From assembly GCA_937877715.1 (NCBI GenBank), contig CALEHW010000042.1, forward strand, positions 1-64,000: a DNA stretch of 64,000 nucleotides, in the 5' to 3' direction. The position numbers and the translations under genes are program-made. A model generated the notes under the pieces. The model searched no databases. It saw only the letters and a program-made list of their open reading frames with translations, and was not told where the DNA came from. This DNA comes from an uncultured Methylophaga sp. GTDB taxonomy: Bacteria; Pseudomonadota; Gammaproteobacteria; GCF-002020875. Below, piece after piece: positions 29,851 to 37,752 of the stretch. The first letter of the stretch is position 1, and each line of letters opens with the position of its first letter.

Positions 29851-31157
29851 TGTGCTATCTCCGTGACAGCATCGCTGCCCTCTCTTGCGGCAGCAAGCAT
29901 TGCAAGACGGGCAATTACCCCATAGGCGTAGAAGCGGTTGGGCTCTGCATCAGGCTCTCTGGTTCGGTCGGGAAGGTTGAGTGGGTTGGCGAAAGAGAGT
30001 GGCTCAAAGTGCATGCCGGGGGCATTCAGGTTTTCATTATAGCCGCGTGAGGTGTGTACTCGATAGAAGCCACCAATTACATGGTGGTTCATCATGTAGA
30101 CCACGGGCTCGGCAACTGCCTGATCCTTGCCGATGGTCTCGAAAGTATAGACCCCCTCCTGAATAATGACATCAGAGACAGCCTGCCCGCCCTTGCTTCT
30201 TGCCATCTTGTTGCGCTGTTTGCGGTTGAGCTCGTGAATCTCACTGGCATCATGGATGGTCATGATACCCATGCCGTAGGTTCCAGAGTCCGCCTTGACC
30301 AGAACAAATGGGGGGTGGTCCACACCATACTGTTCATATTTTTTTCGGATCTCTCCCAGCAGATGATCGACATGGGCTGCCAGGCACTCCTCCCCCTCCC
30401 GGTTCTTGAAGTTGATCTCACCGCACCTCTCGAACAGGGGGTCAATGAGCCATGGGTCTATCTCCAGTAGGGTGGAAAATTCTGCCGCAACCTGGCTGTA
30501 GTGGTGGAAGTGGCCCGATTTTTTACGATGACTCCACCCTAGAGCCAGAGGGGGGATGATTGACTGTTCGATATTATCGAGTATTTGAGGGATCCCGTCA
30601 GAGAGGTCATTATTCATCAGGATGACACAGGGGATGAATTCGTCGAGCCGTAACGTGTTGTCACTGCGCCGGATTGGCTCCAGCAGAATCTCCTCTCCGG
30701 AGGGGAGGGAGATGGTTTCTGGGGTCTGCAGCTCCTCTCGGAGAGAACCGATACGGACCACAAACCCGGCATGCTGGAGAAGTTTTCTCAGGGTTGCAAG
30801 GCTCTCCAGATAAAAGGTATTGCGGGTATGGCTCTCTGGAATGATGAGTATATTGCATGCTGTCGGACATATTTGTTCAACCGCACTCTGGATGGCCTGG
30901 ACGGAGAGGGGAAAGAAGGCGGGGTTTAGGTTGTTGAACCCGGCAGGGAAGAGGTTGGTGTCGACTGGCGCCAGCTTGAACCCCGCATTCCTCAGATCTA
31001 CGGATGTATAAAAGGGGGCTGCACTCTTTTTCCACTCACTGCGAAACCAGCTCTCAATCTGTGGCTGGCGATCCAGCAGATGAGATTCGATCTCCCTGAG
31101 AGGGCCGGTCAGAGCCGTGGTGAGGTGGGGGACAGGTATTGATTGCTGCTGGTTCAT
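29847..31157 (-). CDS. gshA: Glutamate-cysteine ligase, GshA proteobacterial type
   Basis: The product is 436 residues from the ATG at 31157; an upstream ATG at 31193 overlaps rsmE, and neither has a strong ribosome site. The N-terminus VPHLTTALTGPLREIE and segments such as LVKADSGTYGMGIMTI and GGFYRVHTSRGYNENLNAPG identify the group distinct from E. coli GshA. It forms gamma-glutamylcysteine, the first glutathione step, and is directly followed by gshB. Confidence 0.92.
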   Translation of the reverse strand: MNQQQSIPVPHLTTALTGPLREIESHLLDRQPQIESWFRSEWKKSAAPFYTSVDLRNAGFKLAPVDTNLFPAGFNNLNPAFFPLSVQAIQSAVEQICPTACNILIIPESHTRNTFYLESLATLRKLLQHAGFVVRIGSLREELQTPETISLPSGEEILLEPIRRSDNTLRLDEFIPCVILMNNDLSDGIPQILDNIEQSIIPPLALGWSHRKKSGHFHHYSQVAAEFSTLLEIDPWLIDPLFERCGEINFKNREGEECLAAHVDHLLGEIRKKYEQYGVDHPPFVLVKADSGTYGMGIMTIHDASEIHELNRKQRNKMARSKGGQAVSDVIIQEGVYTFETIGKDQAVAEPVVYMMNHHVIGGFYRVHTSRGYNENLNAPGMHFEPLSFANPLNLPDRTREPDAEPNRFYAYGVIARLAMLAAAREGSDAVTEIAQ

Positions 31158-31177
31158 GATCTCTGTCAGGACTGCTG

Positions 31178-31924
31178 TTACAGATCGCCCCATAGGCTCT
31201 GCATGATGGCTATGGCTACAACGGAGGCTGTCTCCGTACGTAGAATTCGTGGACCCATCTGGACCCCATTAAACCCGGCCTCCTCTGCGGCGGCGATCTC
31301 TTGGCGGCTCAGCCCTCCCTCAGGTCCGACTATGATACCAACTCTCCCTATGGTTTGTTGTGATAAAGGGAACCCGGAAAATTTGCTCTTTGCCACAGCA
31401 TCGAGAACAAAGCCGTGTTCTATGGGGTCACTGTCGAGAGAGGAGAGAAAGTTCTGGAAGAGCCGAGGTTCATGGATTTGTGGTATCTGGTTGCGTCCGC
31501 ACTGTTCGCAGGCCGAGATGGCAACCTTCCGCCAATGCAGCAGCCTCTTCTCCAGCCGTTTCCGATCAAGCCTGACTACGGTGCGTTCACAGATCAGGGG
31601 GGTGATCTCCGCAACCCCACTCTCCGTTGCCTTCTGGATGGCGTAGTCCATCCGCTCTCCTTTGGAGATACCCTGAAACAGATGAAGTTTTAGTGGGCTC
31701 TCACGCTCCGGGAACTCTGGTTGAGCTGTCCGTACCGAGACCGTCTGTCTGTCGATAATCTCAACAGCGGCCGGAAACTCCCCGCCGGTTCCGTCAAATA
31801 GGGTCAGAGGGTCGGACTCCCTCAGGCGCAGAACCTGAATGGCATGACGACGTCCATACTCATCCAACATCATCACGGTATCTGGAGTGAGCGGGGTTGC
31901 ACTGTAAATTCTTGGAGTTGGCAT
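31178..31924 (-). CDS. rsmE: 16S rRNA m3U1498 methyltransferase
   Basis: This 248-residue SPOUT methyltransferase has an N-terminal PUA-like domain and a C-terminal knot with IVGPEGGLSRQEIAAAEEAGF and MGPRILRTETASV, which bind SAM. It methylates U1498 of 16S rRNA. The start at 31924 gives the normal N-terminus (MPTPRIYS). A promoter with TATACT at 31941-31936 lies just upstream, so this gene probably opens the long minus-strand run to pyrK. Confidence 0.94.
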   Translation of the reverse strand: MPTPRIYSATPLTPDTVMMLDEYGRRHAIQVLRLRESDPLTLFDGTGGEFPAAVEIIDRQTVSVRTAQPEFPERESPLKLHLFQGISKGERMDYAIQKATESGVAEITPLICERTVVRLDRKRLEKRLLHWRKVAISACEQCGRNQIPQIHEPRLFQNFLSSLDSDPIEHGFVLDAVAKSKFSGFPLSQQTIGRVGIIVGPEGGLSRQEIAAAEEAGFNGVQMGPRILRTETASVVAIAIMQSLWGDL

Positions 31925-31935
31925 AGGGTACGGTG

Positions 31936-31965
31936 AGTATAATGGCTCTCTGAGATTATCGACAA
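31936..31965. promoter_or_regulatory. Overlapping divergent promoters, rsmE and small ORF
   Basis: Minus strand: TTGTCG (31965-31960), 18-nt spacer, TATACT (31941-31936), directed at rsmE. Plus strand: a perfect TATAAT at 31938-31943 directed at the small ORF, with imperfect -35 choices (TTGGAG or TTGGCA). The two -10 boxes share bases, so the two promoters should exclude one another. Confidence 0.55.
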
Positions 31966-32017
31966 ATATCTGAAGAGTTTTCGTGAGATTGCTCAACTGA
32001 CAACCGAAAATGGCTGG

Positions 32018-32200
32018 GTGGATAACGCAACCCTCAAGTTTGAAGTGCTGGAACGTGATGAGAAGAGGGTGCTGATTGAGTTCAGTTTCGAGGAGATTGT
32101 AATGAGTGCCTCAGGATGTACGGTCAATCGGGTGGAGTGTTGGGACAAGGTGGAGCTGCAACTGCAGGGGGAAGAGGTTGTTGGGGTAGCGATCCTGTAG
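32018..32200 (+). CDS. Small acidic protein, possibly 5'-truncated or frameshifted
   Basis: Sixty residues follow a GTG start. The composition is protein-like, with alternating charged and hydrophobic residues (TLKFEVLERDEKRVLIEF), ending VVGVAIL. The open frame extends upstream to 31943 and reads convincing protein (SEIIDKYLKSFREIAQLTTENGW), but no ATG is in that frame. An ATG at 31942 in another frame reads ATG GCT CTC TGA; adding one CT would restore an 86-residue protein starting MALSEIIDKY. The gene may thus be frameshifted or start at GTG with a weak ribosome site. Family not recognised. Confidence 0.5.
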   Translation: MDNATLKFEVLERDEKRVLIEFSFEEIVMSASGCTVNRVECWDKVELQLQGEEVVGVAIL

Positions 32201-32227
32201 TTTTTCGGCAAAAGACAAGGAATACGT

Positions 32228-32257
32228 TTGCAATTACCTATATTACTGAATTATAAT
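32228..32257 (+). promoter_or_regulatory. Promoter of candidate small RNA
   Basis: TTGCAA (32228-32233), 18-nt spacer, perfect TATAAT (32252-32257). Transcription would start about 32263-32265. No ORF with a ribosome site follows before the terminator at 32361-32398. Confidence 0.7.
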
Positions 32258-32262
32258 AACAG

Positions 32263-32398
32263 ACTGAGCCGACGTCTGATTCACCCTCCTCCTCGAATCT
32301 AGGCGTCAATATAAGCTCACACGATGCGCTCTTTTCCCCCAATTTAAAGAGCCGTCACTGCCGCCCTGGACCACCCCGTTCAGAGGCGGTATTTTTTT
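32263..32398 (+). ncRNA. Candidate small RNA with three C-rich loops
   Basis: A transcript of about 135 nt is bounded by a good promoter and a rho-independent terminator in a 266-nt gap. It folds as CAGAC/GTCTG (32260-32278). A second hairpin GATTC/GAATC (32278-32299) has loop ACCCTCCTCCTC. A third, GCTCTTT/AAAGAGC (32328-32352), has loop TCCCCCAATTT. The terminator hairpin has loop GACCACCCCGTT. Several C-rich loops able to pair with G-rich Shine-Dalgarno regions characterise sRNAs such as Xanthomonas sX13 and Rhodobacter CcsR. It need not be homologous to those. Confidence 0.65.
32361..32398 (+). terminator. Rho-independent terminator of candidate sRNA
   Basis: Stem CCGCC-CTG (32361-32368) pairs with CAG-A-GGCGG (32381-32389), followed by seven T (32392-32398). 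Confidence 0.85.
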
Positions 32399-32466
32399 GT
32401 GCGGCACTAATTTGGTGTGCAGATATTGGCTTTATCGTGACTGCGGCCGACGATTATGTTGCATTC

Positions 32467-33000
32467 TTAGCGGGTTGGTCTGCCGTCCATGCTGATCTGG
32501 TTTTTCTCCCTCCAGTACTGGCGTATTCCCTCCGTACCTTTTTTCTCGATCCACTGGTTAAGGGTCTCCCGCTCACCTATCAGTTCCATTCTTGGTACCC
32601 CGAAGCCACAGGAACTATGTACTAGGTCAACCTTCAGCTCAATGAGCTGGCGTGCCCCCACACTATGGGGGAAGTGGTCATAGAGTTCGCTCCATCCCCC
32701 CTCATTAGGATGGGTGGTGGATGCTGTGCCGTAGGTCCGAAGAATCAATGGTTTTTCATCAAACGAGCAGAACATGATGGTCATTCGTGGATCTTCCAGC
32801 AGGTGAGCGGAGGTCTCGTTGCTACTTCCAGTCAGATTAAGCCAGATGATGCGGTTGGGGCTGATCACTCGCAGGGAGTCGAGCCCCTTGGGCGAGAGGT
32901 TGATCCGTCCCCGTTTCGGGGCGGTGGCAACAAAATAGAGATGTTGCTGCCCGATAAACTCGATATGGCGGTCACTCAGTACGGGAAAGAGTTGGCCCAT
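32467..33000 (-). CDS. Pyridoxamine 5'-phosphate oxidase-like flavoprotein
   Basis: This 177-residue split-barrel protein of the PNPOx-like family has the N-terminal region HIEFIGQQHLYFVATAPKRGRINLSPKG (given here in part by its ends, residues 12-39) and SSNETSAHLLEDPRMTIMF, typical of FMN- or F420-type barrels. The substrate is unknown; it is not true PdxH. It lies 5 nt after metF on the same strand, so co-expression with the methyl-cycle genes is likely. Confidence 0.82.
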   Translation of the reverse strand: MGQLFPVLSDRHIEFIGQQHLYFVATAPKRGRINLSPKGLDSLRVISPNRIIWLNLTGSSNETSAHLLEDPRMTIMFCSFDEKPLILRTYGTASTTHPNEGGWSELYDHFPHSVGARQLIELKVDLVHSSCGFGVPRMELIGERETLNQWIEKKGTEGIRQYWREKNQISMDGRPTR

Positions 33001-33005
33001 GGTCG

Positions 33006-33854
33006 CTACTCCCCGACGAGATCCAGGCTATTGAATACTCGCAGTGTTGCTGCCGCCTGGTTCATGGTGTAGAAGTGAAGCCCCGGGGCACCGGCACTCA
33101 ACAGATCCTGGCATAGACGTGTGGTGACCTCCAGTCCAAACGCACGCAGAGAGTCGGTGTCATCACGATAGGCGATGAGCCGTTCCCTGATCCAGCGAGG
33201 AATCTCTGCCCCACACATCTCGGAGAAGCGGGCCAGATTTGTATAGTTGGTGATCGGCATAATGCCGGGGACGATCGGTAGGTCGATCCCCATTGCGGCA
33301 CAATCCTCACCAAAGCGGAGGTAGCCATCGATGTTGTAGAAATATTGGGTAATTGCACTATCTGCACCGGCCTCAACCTTGCGCTTGAAGTTCTGCAGAT
33401 CGGTAAAGGCGTCGGGAGCCTGGGGGTGAAACTCCGGATAGGCGGCCACCTCAATATGGAAATGGTCACCGCTCTCCTCGCGGATAAATGAGACCAGTTC
33501 ATTGGCATAGCGAAAATCCCCAGATGCACCCATGCCAGAAGGCATATCGCCTCGCAGGGCAACGATACGTTGGACCCCCTTTTCCTGGTATCCCTGCAGA
33601 ATCGCGGTAATACCCTCTCGAGTTGCACCAATACAGGAGAGGTGGGGGGCTGCATTAACTCCCTGTTGCTGGATATCCATCACAGCCTCATATGTCCCCT
33701 CCTGGGTGCTACCACCCGCACCAAAGGTGACTGAGGCATAGGCAGGTTTTATGGCGCTGAATAGCTCCTGTTGAGCGGCATGCAGCTTCTCTTTTCCTGC
33801 CTCTGTTTTTGGGGGGAAGAATTCCAGACTAAATTGTGGAGCTGGCTGGGTCAT
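33006..33854 (-). CDS. metF: 5,10-methylenetetrahydrofolate reductase
   Basis: This 282-residue FAD-dependent TIM barrel reduces methylene-THF to methyl-THF, the methyl donor of MetH. It has SLEFFPPKTEAG (residues 9-20), VTFGAGGSTQEGT, ALRGDMPSG and the C-terminal LHFYTMNQAAAT. The length is normal. It lies downstream of ahcY, across a 157-nt gap with a hairpin repeat. No strong ribosome site is seen. Confidence 0.95.
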   Translation of the reverse strand: MTQPAPQFSLEFFPPKTEAGKEKLHAAQQELFSAIKPAYASVTFGAGGSTQEGTYEAVMDIQQQGVNAAPHLSCIGATREGITAILQGYQEKGVQRIVALRGDMPSGMGASGDFRYANELVSFIREESGDHFHIEVAAYPEFHPQAPDAFTDLQNFKRKVEAGADSAITQYFYNIDGYLRFGEDCAAMGIDLPIVPGIMPITNYTNLARFSEMCGAEIPRWIRERLIAYRDDTDSLRAFGLEVTTRLCQDLLSAGAPGLHFYTMNQAAATLRVFNSLDLVGE

Positions 33855-33971
33855 ATATTCTTGTCGTCTCGGTATGGGGAGATTGGGTCATCCTTTTTCA
33901 GTCAGGCGCAACCGATTTTGTTCAAAAGGATAACTCAACCTCCTTGTAATGCCTAGGGAAGCTATGAATAA

Positions 33972-33998
33972 GTCATCCCCGCCTGCGCGGGGGATGAC
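33972..33998. repeat. Intergenic hairpin, REP-like
   Basis: GTCATCCCC (33972-33980) and GGGGATGAC (33990-33998) form a perfect 9-bp stem with a GC-rich loop. The hairpin lies 14 nt past the ahcY stop, in the ahcY-metF gap. It resembles the widespread TCATCCCCGC hairpin repeats of many bacteria. It has no T-run, so it is more likely an mRNA-stabilising or repeat hairpin than a terminator. Confidence 0.6.
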
Positions 33999-34011
33999 CT
34001 GATTAGATTCG

Positions 34012-35421
34012 CTAGTATCTGTAGTGCTCTGGTTTATAAGGGCCTTCTACCGGCACACTGATATAGTCAGCCTGGGTCTGGCTCAGAGTGGTGAGATTGA
34101 CCCCGATCTTCTCAAGGTGGTGGCGTGCGACCTCCTCATCCAGATGTTTCGGCAGGGTATATACCTCATTTTTATACTCACCCTTCTGGTTGAATAGTTC
34201 GATCTGTGCCAAGGTCTGGTTGGTAAAGGAGTTGGACATAACAAAACTTGGGTGGCCGGTGGCACAACCAAGGTTAACCAATCGACCCTCAGCCAGGAGA
34301 ATGATCTTGTTGCCACTTGGCAGGGTGATGTGGTCAACCTGTGGTTTGATGTTCTCCCATTCATATTTCTTCATATTTACAACATCGATCTCATTGTCGA
34401 AGTGACCAATGTTGCAAACAATTGTTTCATGTTTCATCTGCACCATATGGTCGTGGGTGATGACATTGAAGTTACCTGTTGCAGTTACAAAGATGTCGCC
34501 CTGTGAGGCAGCGTCATCCATGGTCACCACGCGGTATCCCTCCATTGCCGCCTGTAGTGCGCAGATAGGATCAATCTCAGTAACCCAGACAGTTGCGCCC
34601 AGACCACGTAGTGACTGGGCGCACCCCTTACCAACATCACCGTAGCCGAGAACAATGGCAATCTTTCCGGCGATCATTACATCTGTCGCACGCTTGATTC
34701 CATCTACCAGTGATTCACGACAGCCATAGAGGTTGTCGAATTTTGATTTTGTAACAGAGTCATTAACGTTGATTGCAGGGAAGGGGAGTGAGCCATCTTC
34801 CTGCATCTGATAGAGACGATGAACACCGGTGGTAGTCTCCTCGGTAACACCCTGAATGTTTTTCAGGATGTTGGAGTACCAGTTTGGGGATTCGCTCAAT
34901 TTATTCTTGATGGCTGCGTAGAGAACCTCCTCTTCCTCGCTGGTTGGGCTGTCCAGTACGGAGATATCACTCTCTGCCTTGGAGCCGAGAATAATAAGCA
35001 GGGTGGCATCACCACCGTCATCAAGAATCATGTTCGGGGTGCCGCCATCGGACCACTCCATGATCTTATGGCTGTAGTCCCAGTAATTCTCCAAAGACTC
35101 ACCCTTGTAGGCAAAGACAGGAATTCCCTGGTCGGCAATGGCGGCCGCAGCATGATCTTGTGTCGAATAAATATTGCACGATGCCCAGCGCACCTCGGCA
35201 CCCAGTGCAGTCAGGGTCTCGATCAGTGCCGCGGTCTGGATGGTCATATGTAGAGAGCCTGCGATACGTGCCCCCTTTAGAGGTTTGTCCTCACCATATT
35301 TTTCGCGCAGTGCCATCAGTCCAGGCATTTCACTTTCTGCGATACGAAGCTCCTTGTGGCCCCAATCCTTGAGGCTCATGTCTGCAATGACATAGTTATC
35401 TGTGGTCTCGATATTGCTCAT
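34012..35421 (-). CDS. ahcY: S-adenosylhomocysteine hydrolase
   Basis: This 469-residue NAD-dependent enzyme splits SAH to adenosine and homocysteine, relieving product inhibition of methylases. [33 protein letters not shown], the NAD loop [20 protein letters not shown] and the C-terminal KPEHYRY are all present. The length includes the extra loop found in many bacteria. Ribosome site GAGGAAAG precedes the ATG. An SAH riboswitch lies about 60 nt upstream. Confidence 0.97.
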   Translation of the reverse strand: MSNIETTDNYVIADMSLKDWGHKELRIAESEMPGLMALREKYGEDKPLKGARIAGSLHMTIQTAALIETLTALGAEVRWASCNIYSTQDHAAAAIADQGIPVFAYKGESLENYWDYSHKIMEWSDGGTPNMILDDGGDATLLIILGSKAESDISVLDSPTSEEEEVLYAAIKNKLSESPNWYSNILKNIQGVTEETTTGVHRLYQMQEDGSLPFPAINVNDSVTKSKFDNLYGCRESLVDGIKRATDVMIAGKIAIVLGYGDVGKGCAQSLRGLGATVWVTEIDPICALQAAMEGYRVVTMDDAASQGDIFVTATGNFNVITHDHMVQMKHETIVCNIGHFDNEIDVVNMKKYEWENIKPQVDHITLPSGNKIILLAEGRLVNLGCATGHPSFVMSNSFTNQTLAQIELFNQKGEYKNEVYTLPKHLDEEVARHHLEKIGVNLTTLSQTQADYISVPVEGPYKPEHYRY

Positions 35422-35480
35422 TTTCTTTCCTCTATTTCATAGTCAATCGATCGAGAGCGCAGTTACGGTATCTACAGCTA

Positions 35481-35531
35481 TCTCAGTCCGGGCCTGGCGG
35501 GGGTGCCGTCGCAGCGCTCCCCGGGCTGAGG
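35481..35531 (-). promoter_or_regulatory. SAH riboswitch upstream of ahcY
   Basis: On the minus strand CTCAG (35530-35526) pairs with CTGAG (35486-35482). The enclosed sequence holds the SAH-element core GGGGAGCGCTGCGACGG and GCCAGGCCCGGA, which I recognise as the conserved SAH aptamer and pseudoknot-forming segment. It lies between metK and ahcY and would raise ahcY (and perhaps metF) expression when SAH accumulates. Confidence 0.92.
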
Positions 35532-35552
35532 TTTTTTGGTTTACAAAATCAC

Positions 35553-36725
35553 CTAAACTCCGGCGGCATCACGTAGTGCATCAGCCTTGTCGGTACATTC
35601 CCAGGTGAACTCTTCCTCTGTTCTGCCGAAGTGCCCATAGGCGGCTGTCTTCTGATAGATGGGACGCAGCAGATCAAGCATCTCGACAATGCCGCGTGGC
35701 TTGAGGTTGAAGTGCTCAAGTACCAGTGCCTCAATTTTGGAATCGTCAATTACCCCAGTACCAAAGGTCTCCACAGAGACCGAGGTGGGGTCAGCAACAC
35801 CGATTGCATAGGAGATCTGAATCTCACAACGCTCAGCGAGGCCGGCGGCAACAATATTCTTGGCAACATAACGGCCTGCATAGGCAGCAGATCGGTCAAC
35901 CTTGGATGGATCCTTGCCAGAGAAGGCGCCACCACCATGGCGAGCCATGCCACCATATGTGTCGACAATAATCTTTCTTCCGGTAAGACCACAGTCTCCA
36001 ACCGGACCACCAATGACAAAGTTGCCAGTAGGGTTGATATGGTATTTGGTGTTGGCATCAAGCCACTCCTCGGGAAGTACTGGACGGATAATCTCTTCTC
36101 GTACAGCTTCTTGCAGATCCTTGTAGGCGATATCCGGGTCGTGCTGTGTAGAGAGAACTACCGCATCAATACCAACCGGCTTGCCATCACTATAGCGGAA
36201 GGTAACCTGGCTCTTGGCATCTGGGCGCAGCCATGGAAGCACACCGTTTTTGCGTAGCTCTGCCTGACGCTCTACCAAGCGGTGGGAGTAGGTGATGGGA
36301 GCGGGCATCAGCACATCGGTCTCGTTGGAGGCGTAGCCAAACATCAGCCCCTGGTCACCGGCGCCCTGCTCATGGCTATCAGACTCATCAACCCCCATGG
36401 CGATATCAGAGGACTGTTTACCGATTGCCGAGAGCACCGCACAGCTTTTGCCATCGAAACCAACATCAGCGGAGTTGTAACCGATATCACACACTACCTT
36501 GCGTACTAATTCCTCGGTATCAACCCAGGCGTTGGTGGTGATCTCTCCAGCCAGAATGACCATACCAGTCTTGACCATGGTCTCGCAGGCAACGCGTGAA
36601 TTTTTATCCTCTTTCAGCAGTGCATCCAGTACCGTATCAGAGATTTGGTCTGCCAGTTTATCGGGGTGTCCCTCGGATACTGATTCTGAGGTAAAAAGCG
36701 TTGTATTGTCTGTGTTGTTACTCAT
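35553..36725 (-). CDS. metK: S-adenosylmethionine synthetase
   Basis: This 390-residue enzyme makes SAM from methionine and ATP. It has [14 protein letters not shown] near residues 17-30, [12 protein letters not shown] near 120-131 and the phosphate-loop [19 protein letters not shown]. The length is slightly above E. coli. Its leader contains a terminator hairpin ending just before the ribosome site, so transcription is probably attenuated. Downstream lies the SAH riboswitch and ahcY. Confidence 0.97.
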   Translation of the reverse strand: MSNNTDNTTLFTSESVSEGHPDKLADQISDTVLDALLKEDKNSRVACETMVKTGMVILAGEITTNAWVDTEELVRKVVCDIGYNSADVGFDGKSCAVLSAIGKQSSDIAMGVDESDSHEQGAGDQGLMFGYASNETDVLMPAPITYSHRLVERQAELRKNGVLPWLRPDAKSQVTFRYSDGKPVGIDAVVLSTQHDPDIAYKDLQEAVREEIIRPVLPEEWLDANTKYHINPTGNFVIGGPVGDCGLTGRKIIVDTYGGMARHGGGAFSGKDPSKVDRSAAYAGRYVAKNIVAAGLAERCEIQISYAIGVADPTSVSVETFGTGVIDDSKIEALVLEHFNLKPRGIVEMLDLLRPIYQKTAAYGHFGRTEEEFTWECTDKADALRDAAGV

Positions 36726-36743
36726 TGCGGCCTATATCTCCAT

Positions 36744-36779
36744 AAAAAAACCCGCTCAACCAGTTGGCGTGCGGGTTTT
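36744..36779 (-). terminator. Attenuator-like terminator in metK leader
   Basis: On the minus strand AAAACCCGC (36779-36771) pairs with GCGGGTTTT (36755-36747), followed by T through 36744. This is a full intrinsic terminator ending only 18 nt before the metK ATG. Its position in the 5' leader means it must be conditionally bypassed. Confidence 0.8.
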
Positions 36780-36884
36780 AGAATTCTGACCTGCATCGCT
36801 TTAGCCGTATTTTTATAGCGCTCGCAAGCTGAGCTCAAATCAGCGCTATCTACGATTCTCTATGATGAGTGGTTTTTCTGTCAA
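36780..36884 (-). promoter_or_regulatory. metK promoter and structured leader
   Basis: TTGACA (36884-36879) with a -10-like TAGAGA/GAGAAT near 36862-36855. The leader then forms a hairpin with 8-bp arms ATAGCGCT (36849-36842) and AGCGCTAT (36822-36815); an alternative inner pairing GCTGA/TCAGC exists. About 35 nt of linker leads to the terminator. I do not match it to the SAM-I, SAM-II, SAM-III or SAH aptamers. Confidence 0.6.
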
Positions 36885-36928
36885 GTTTTTTTGTAGAATT
36901 GCAAAATAATGAAAGGAGATTACAAGTT

Positions 36929-37486
36929 ATGGTAAGTCTGGAGACCCCTGTTTGTGAGTTCGGGAACGCGGCACCCGGTTTTGAGCTGCCTGATGTTTAT
37001 GGTGCTGTGTGGACACAGCAGAGCCTGAAGGGGGAGAGGGGGTTGCTGGTGATGTTCATCTGTAACCACTGTCCATATGTCAAAGCGATAAGGGAGAGGC
37101 TGGTTCGGGATGCCAAGGAGTTGAAGATGATGGGGATTAATAGCGTTGCTATTATGTCCAACGATCCTGCCCAATACGAGGAAGACTCTCCGGAAAATAT
37201 GAGAAGAGTTGCTGAGGAGTTTGGCTTTCCATTTCCATATCTGTTGGATGAGACTCAGGAGGTTGCCAAGGCATTTGGCGCAGTTTGCACCCCGGATTTT
37301 TTTGGTTATAACGTGGACCTGACTCTTCAGTACCGTGGTCGATTGGATGAGAGTCGAAAAGAGACCTCTCCTGATGGTGTGCGCCGGGATCTTTTTGAGG
37401 CAATGGGAGAGGTTGCAAGGAGCGGGGCCGGGCCCGCAGATCAGATTCCAAGCATGGGATGTTCCATCAAGTGGAAAGATGAGTAA
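36929..37486 (+). CDS. Thioredoxin-fold AhpC/TSA-like redoxin
   Basis: This 185-residue protein starts at 36929, after AAGGAG. N-terminal PGFELPDVYGAVWTQQSLKG is the peroxiredoxin/redoxin opening, and FICNHCPYVKAIRERL holds a Cys-X-X-Cys (CNHC). VAIMSNDPAQYEEDSPENM and FGAVCTPDFFGY follow the group of thioredoxin-family proteins seen in many proteobacteria. It is probably a cytoplasmic thiol reductase or peroxidase; no signal peptide. Divergent from metK. Confidence 0.85.
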   Translation: MVSLETPVCEFGNAAPGFELPDVYGAVWTQQSLKGERGLLVMFICNHCPYVKAIRERLVRDAKELKMMGINSVAIMSNDPAQYEEDSPENMRRVAEEFGFPFPYLLDETQEVAKAFGAVCTPDFFGYNVDLTLQYRGRLDESRKETSPDGVRRDLFEAMGEVARSGAGPADQIPSMGCSIKWKDE

Positions 37487-37752
37487 TATCCATCTTTTAT
37501 AACTGGTTGTTTTTGAGAGTTATTCTGGCGCTGCCCCATTTCCGGTAATGGGGTGATCCAAAATTCTGAATACCTATATCATTTTCATTAGTTGATCAGA
37601 TGCCCAGAGTGGGTGAAAATAACCAGTTACGTTGTGTGCTGAGATTTCACTGAGAGTCTCGATACAATGGATTAAATAACCTTGCCTCGAATGCAATTTA
37701 TATATTTTTGCTTCGAGGTTTGATTTCCAGCTAGAGAAGGGAGAAGTTAGTT
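37487..37752 (+). promoter_or_regulatory. Upstream region of tkt with inverted repeats
   Basis: This 266-nt gap has no gene. It holds CCCCAT/ATGGGG (about 37532-37551); TAACTGGTT (37500-37508) complementary to AACCAGTTA (37620-37628); a -10-like TACAAT at 37663-37668; and a larger inverted repeat CCTCGAA-T-GCAA/TTGC-TTCGAGG (37685-37718) close to the tkt ribosome site. The last could be a 5' leader hairpin or a regulator site. Confidence 0.45.

Noticed and set aside
31993-32211. Minus-strand frame opposite the small ORF at 32018-32200
   Set aside because: The Ser/Thr-rich composition is typical of antisense shadow; the plus-strand frame is more protein-like.
33972-33998. CRISPR-like repeat
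   Set aside because: A single hairpin copy without spacers; no array or cas gene anywhere in the window.
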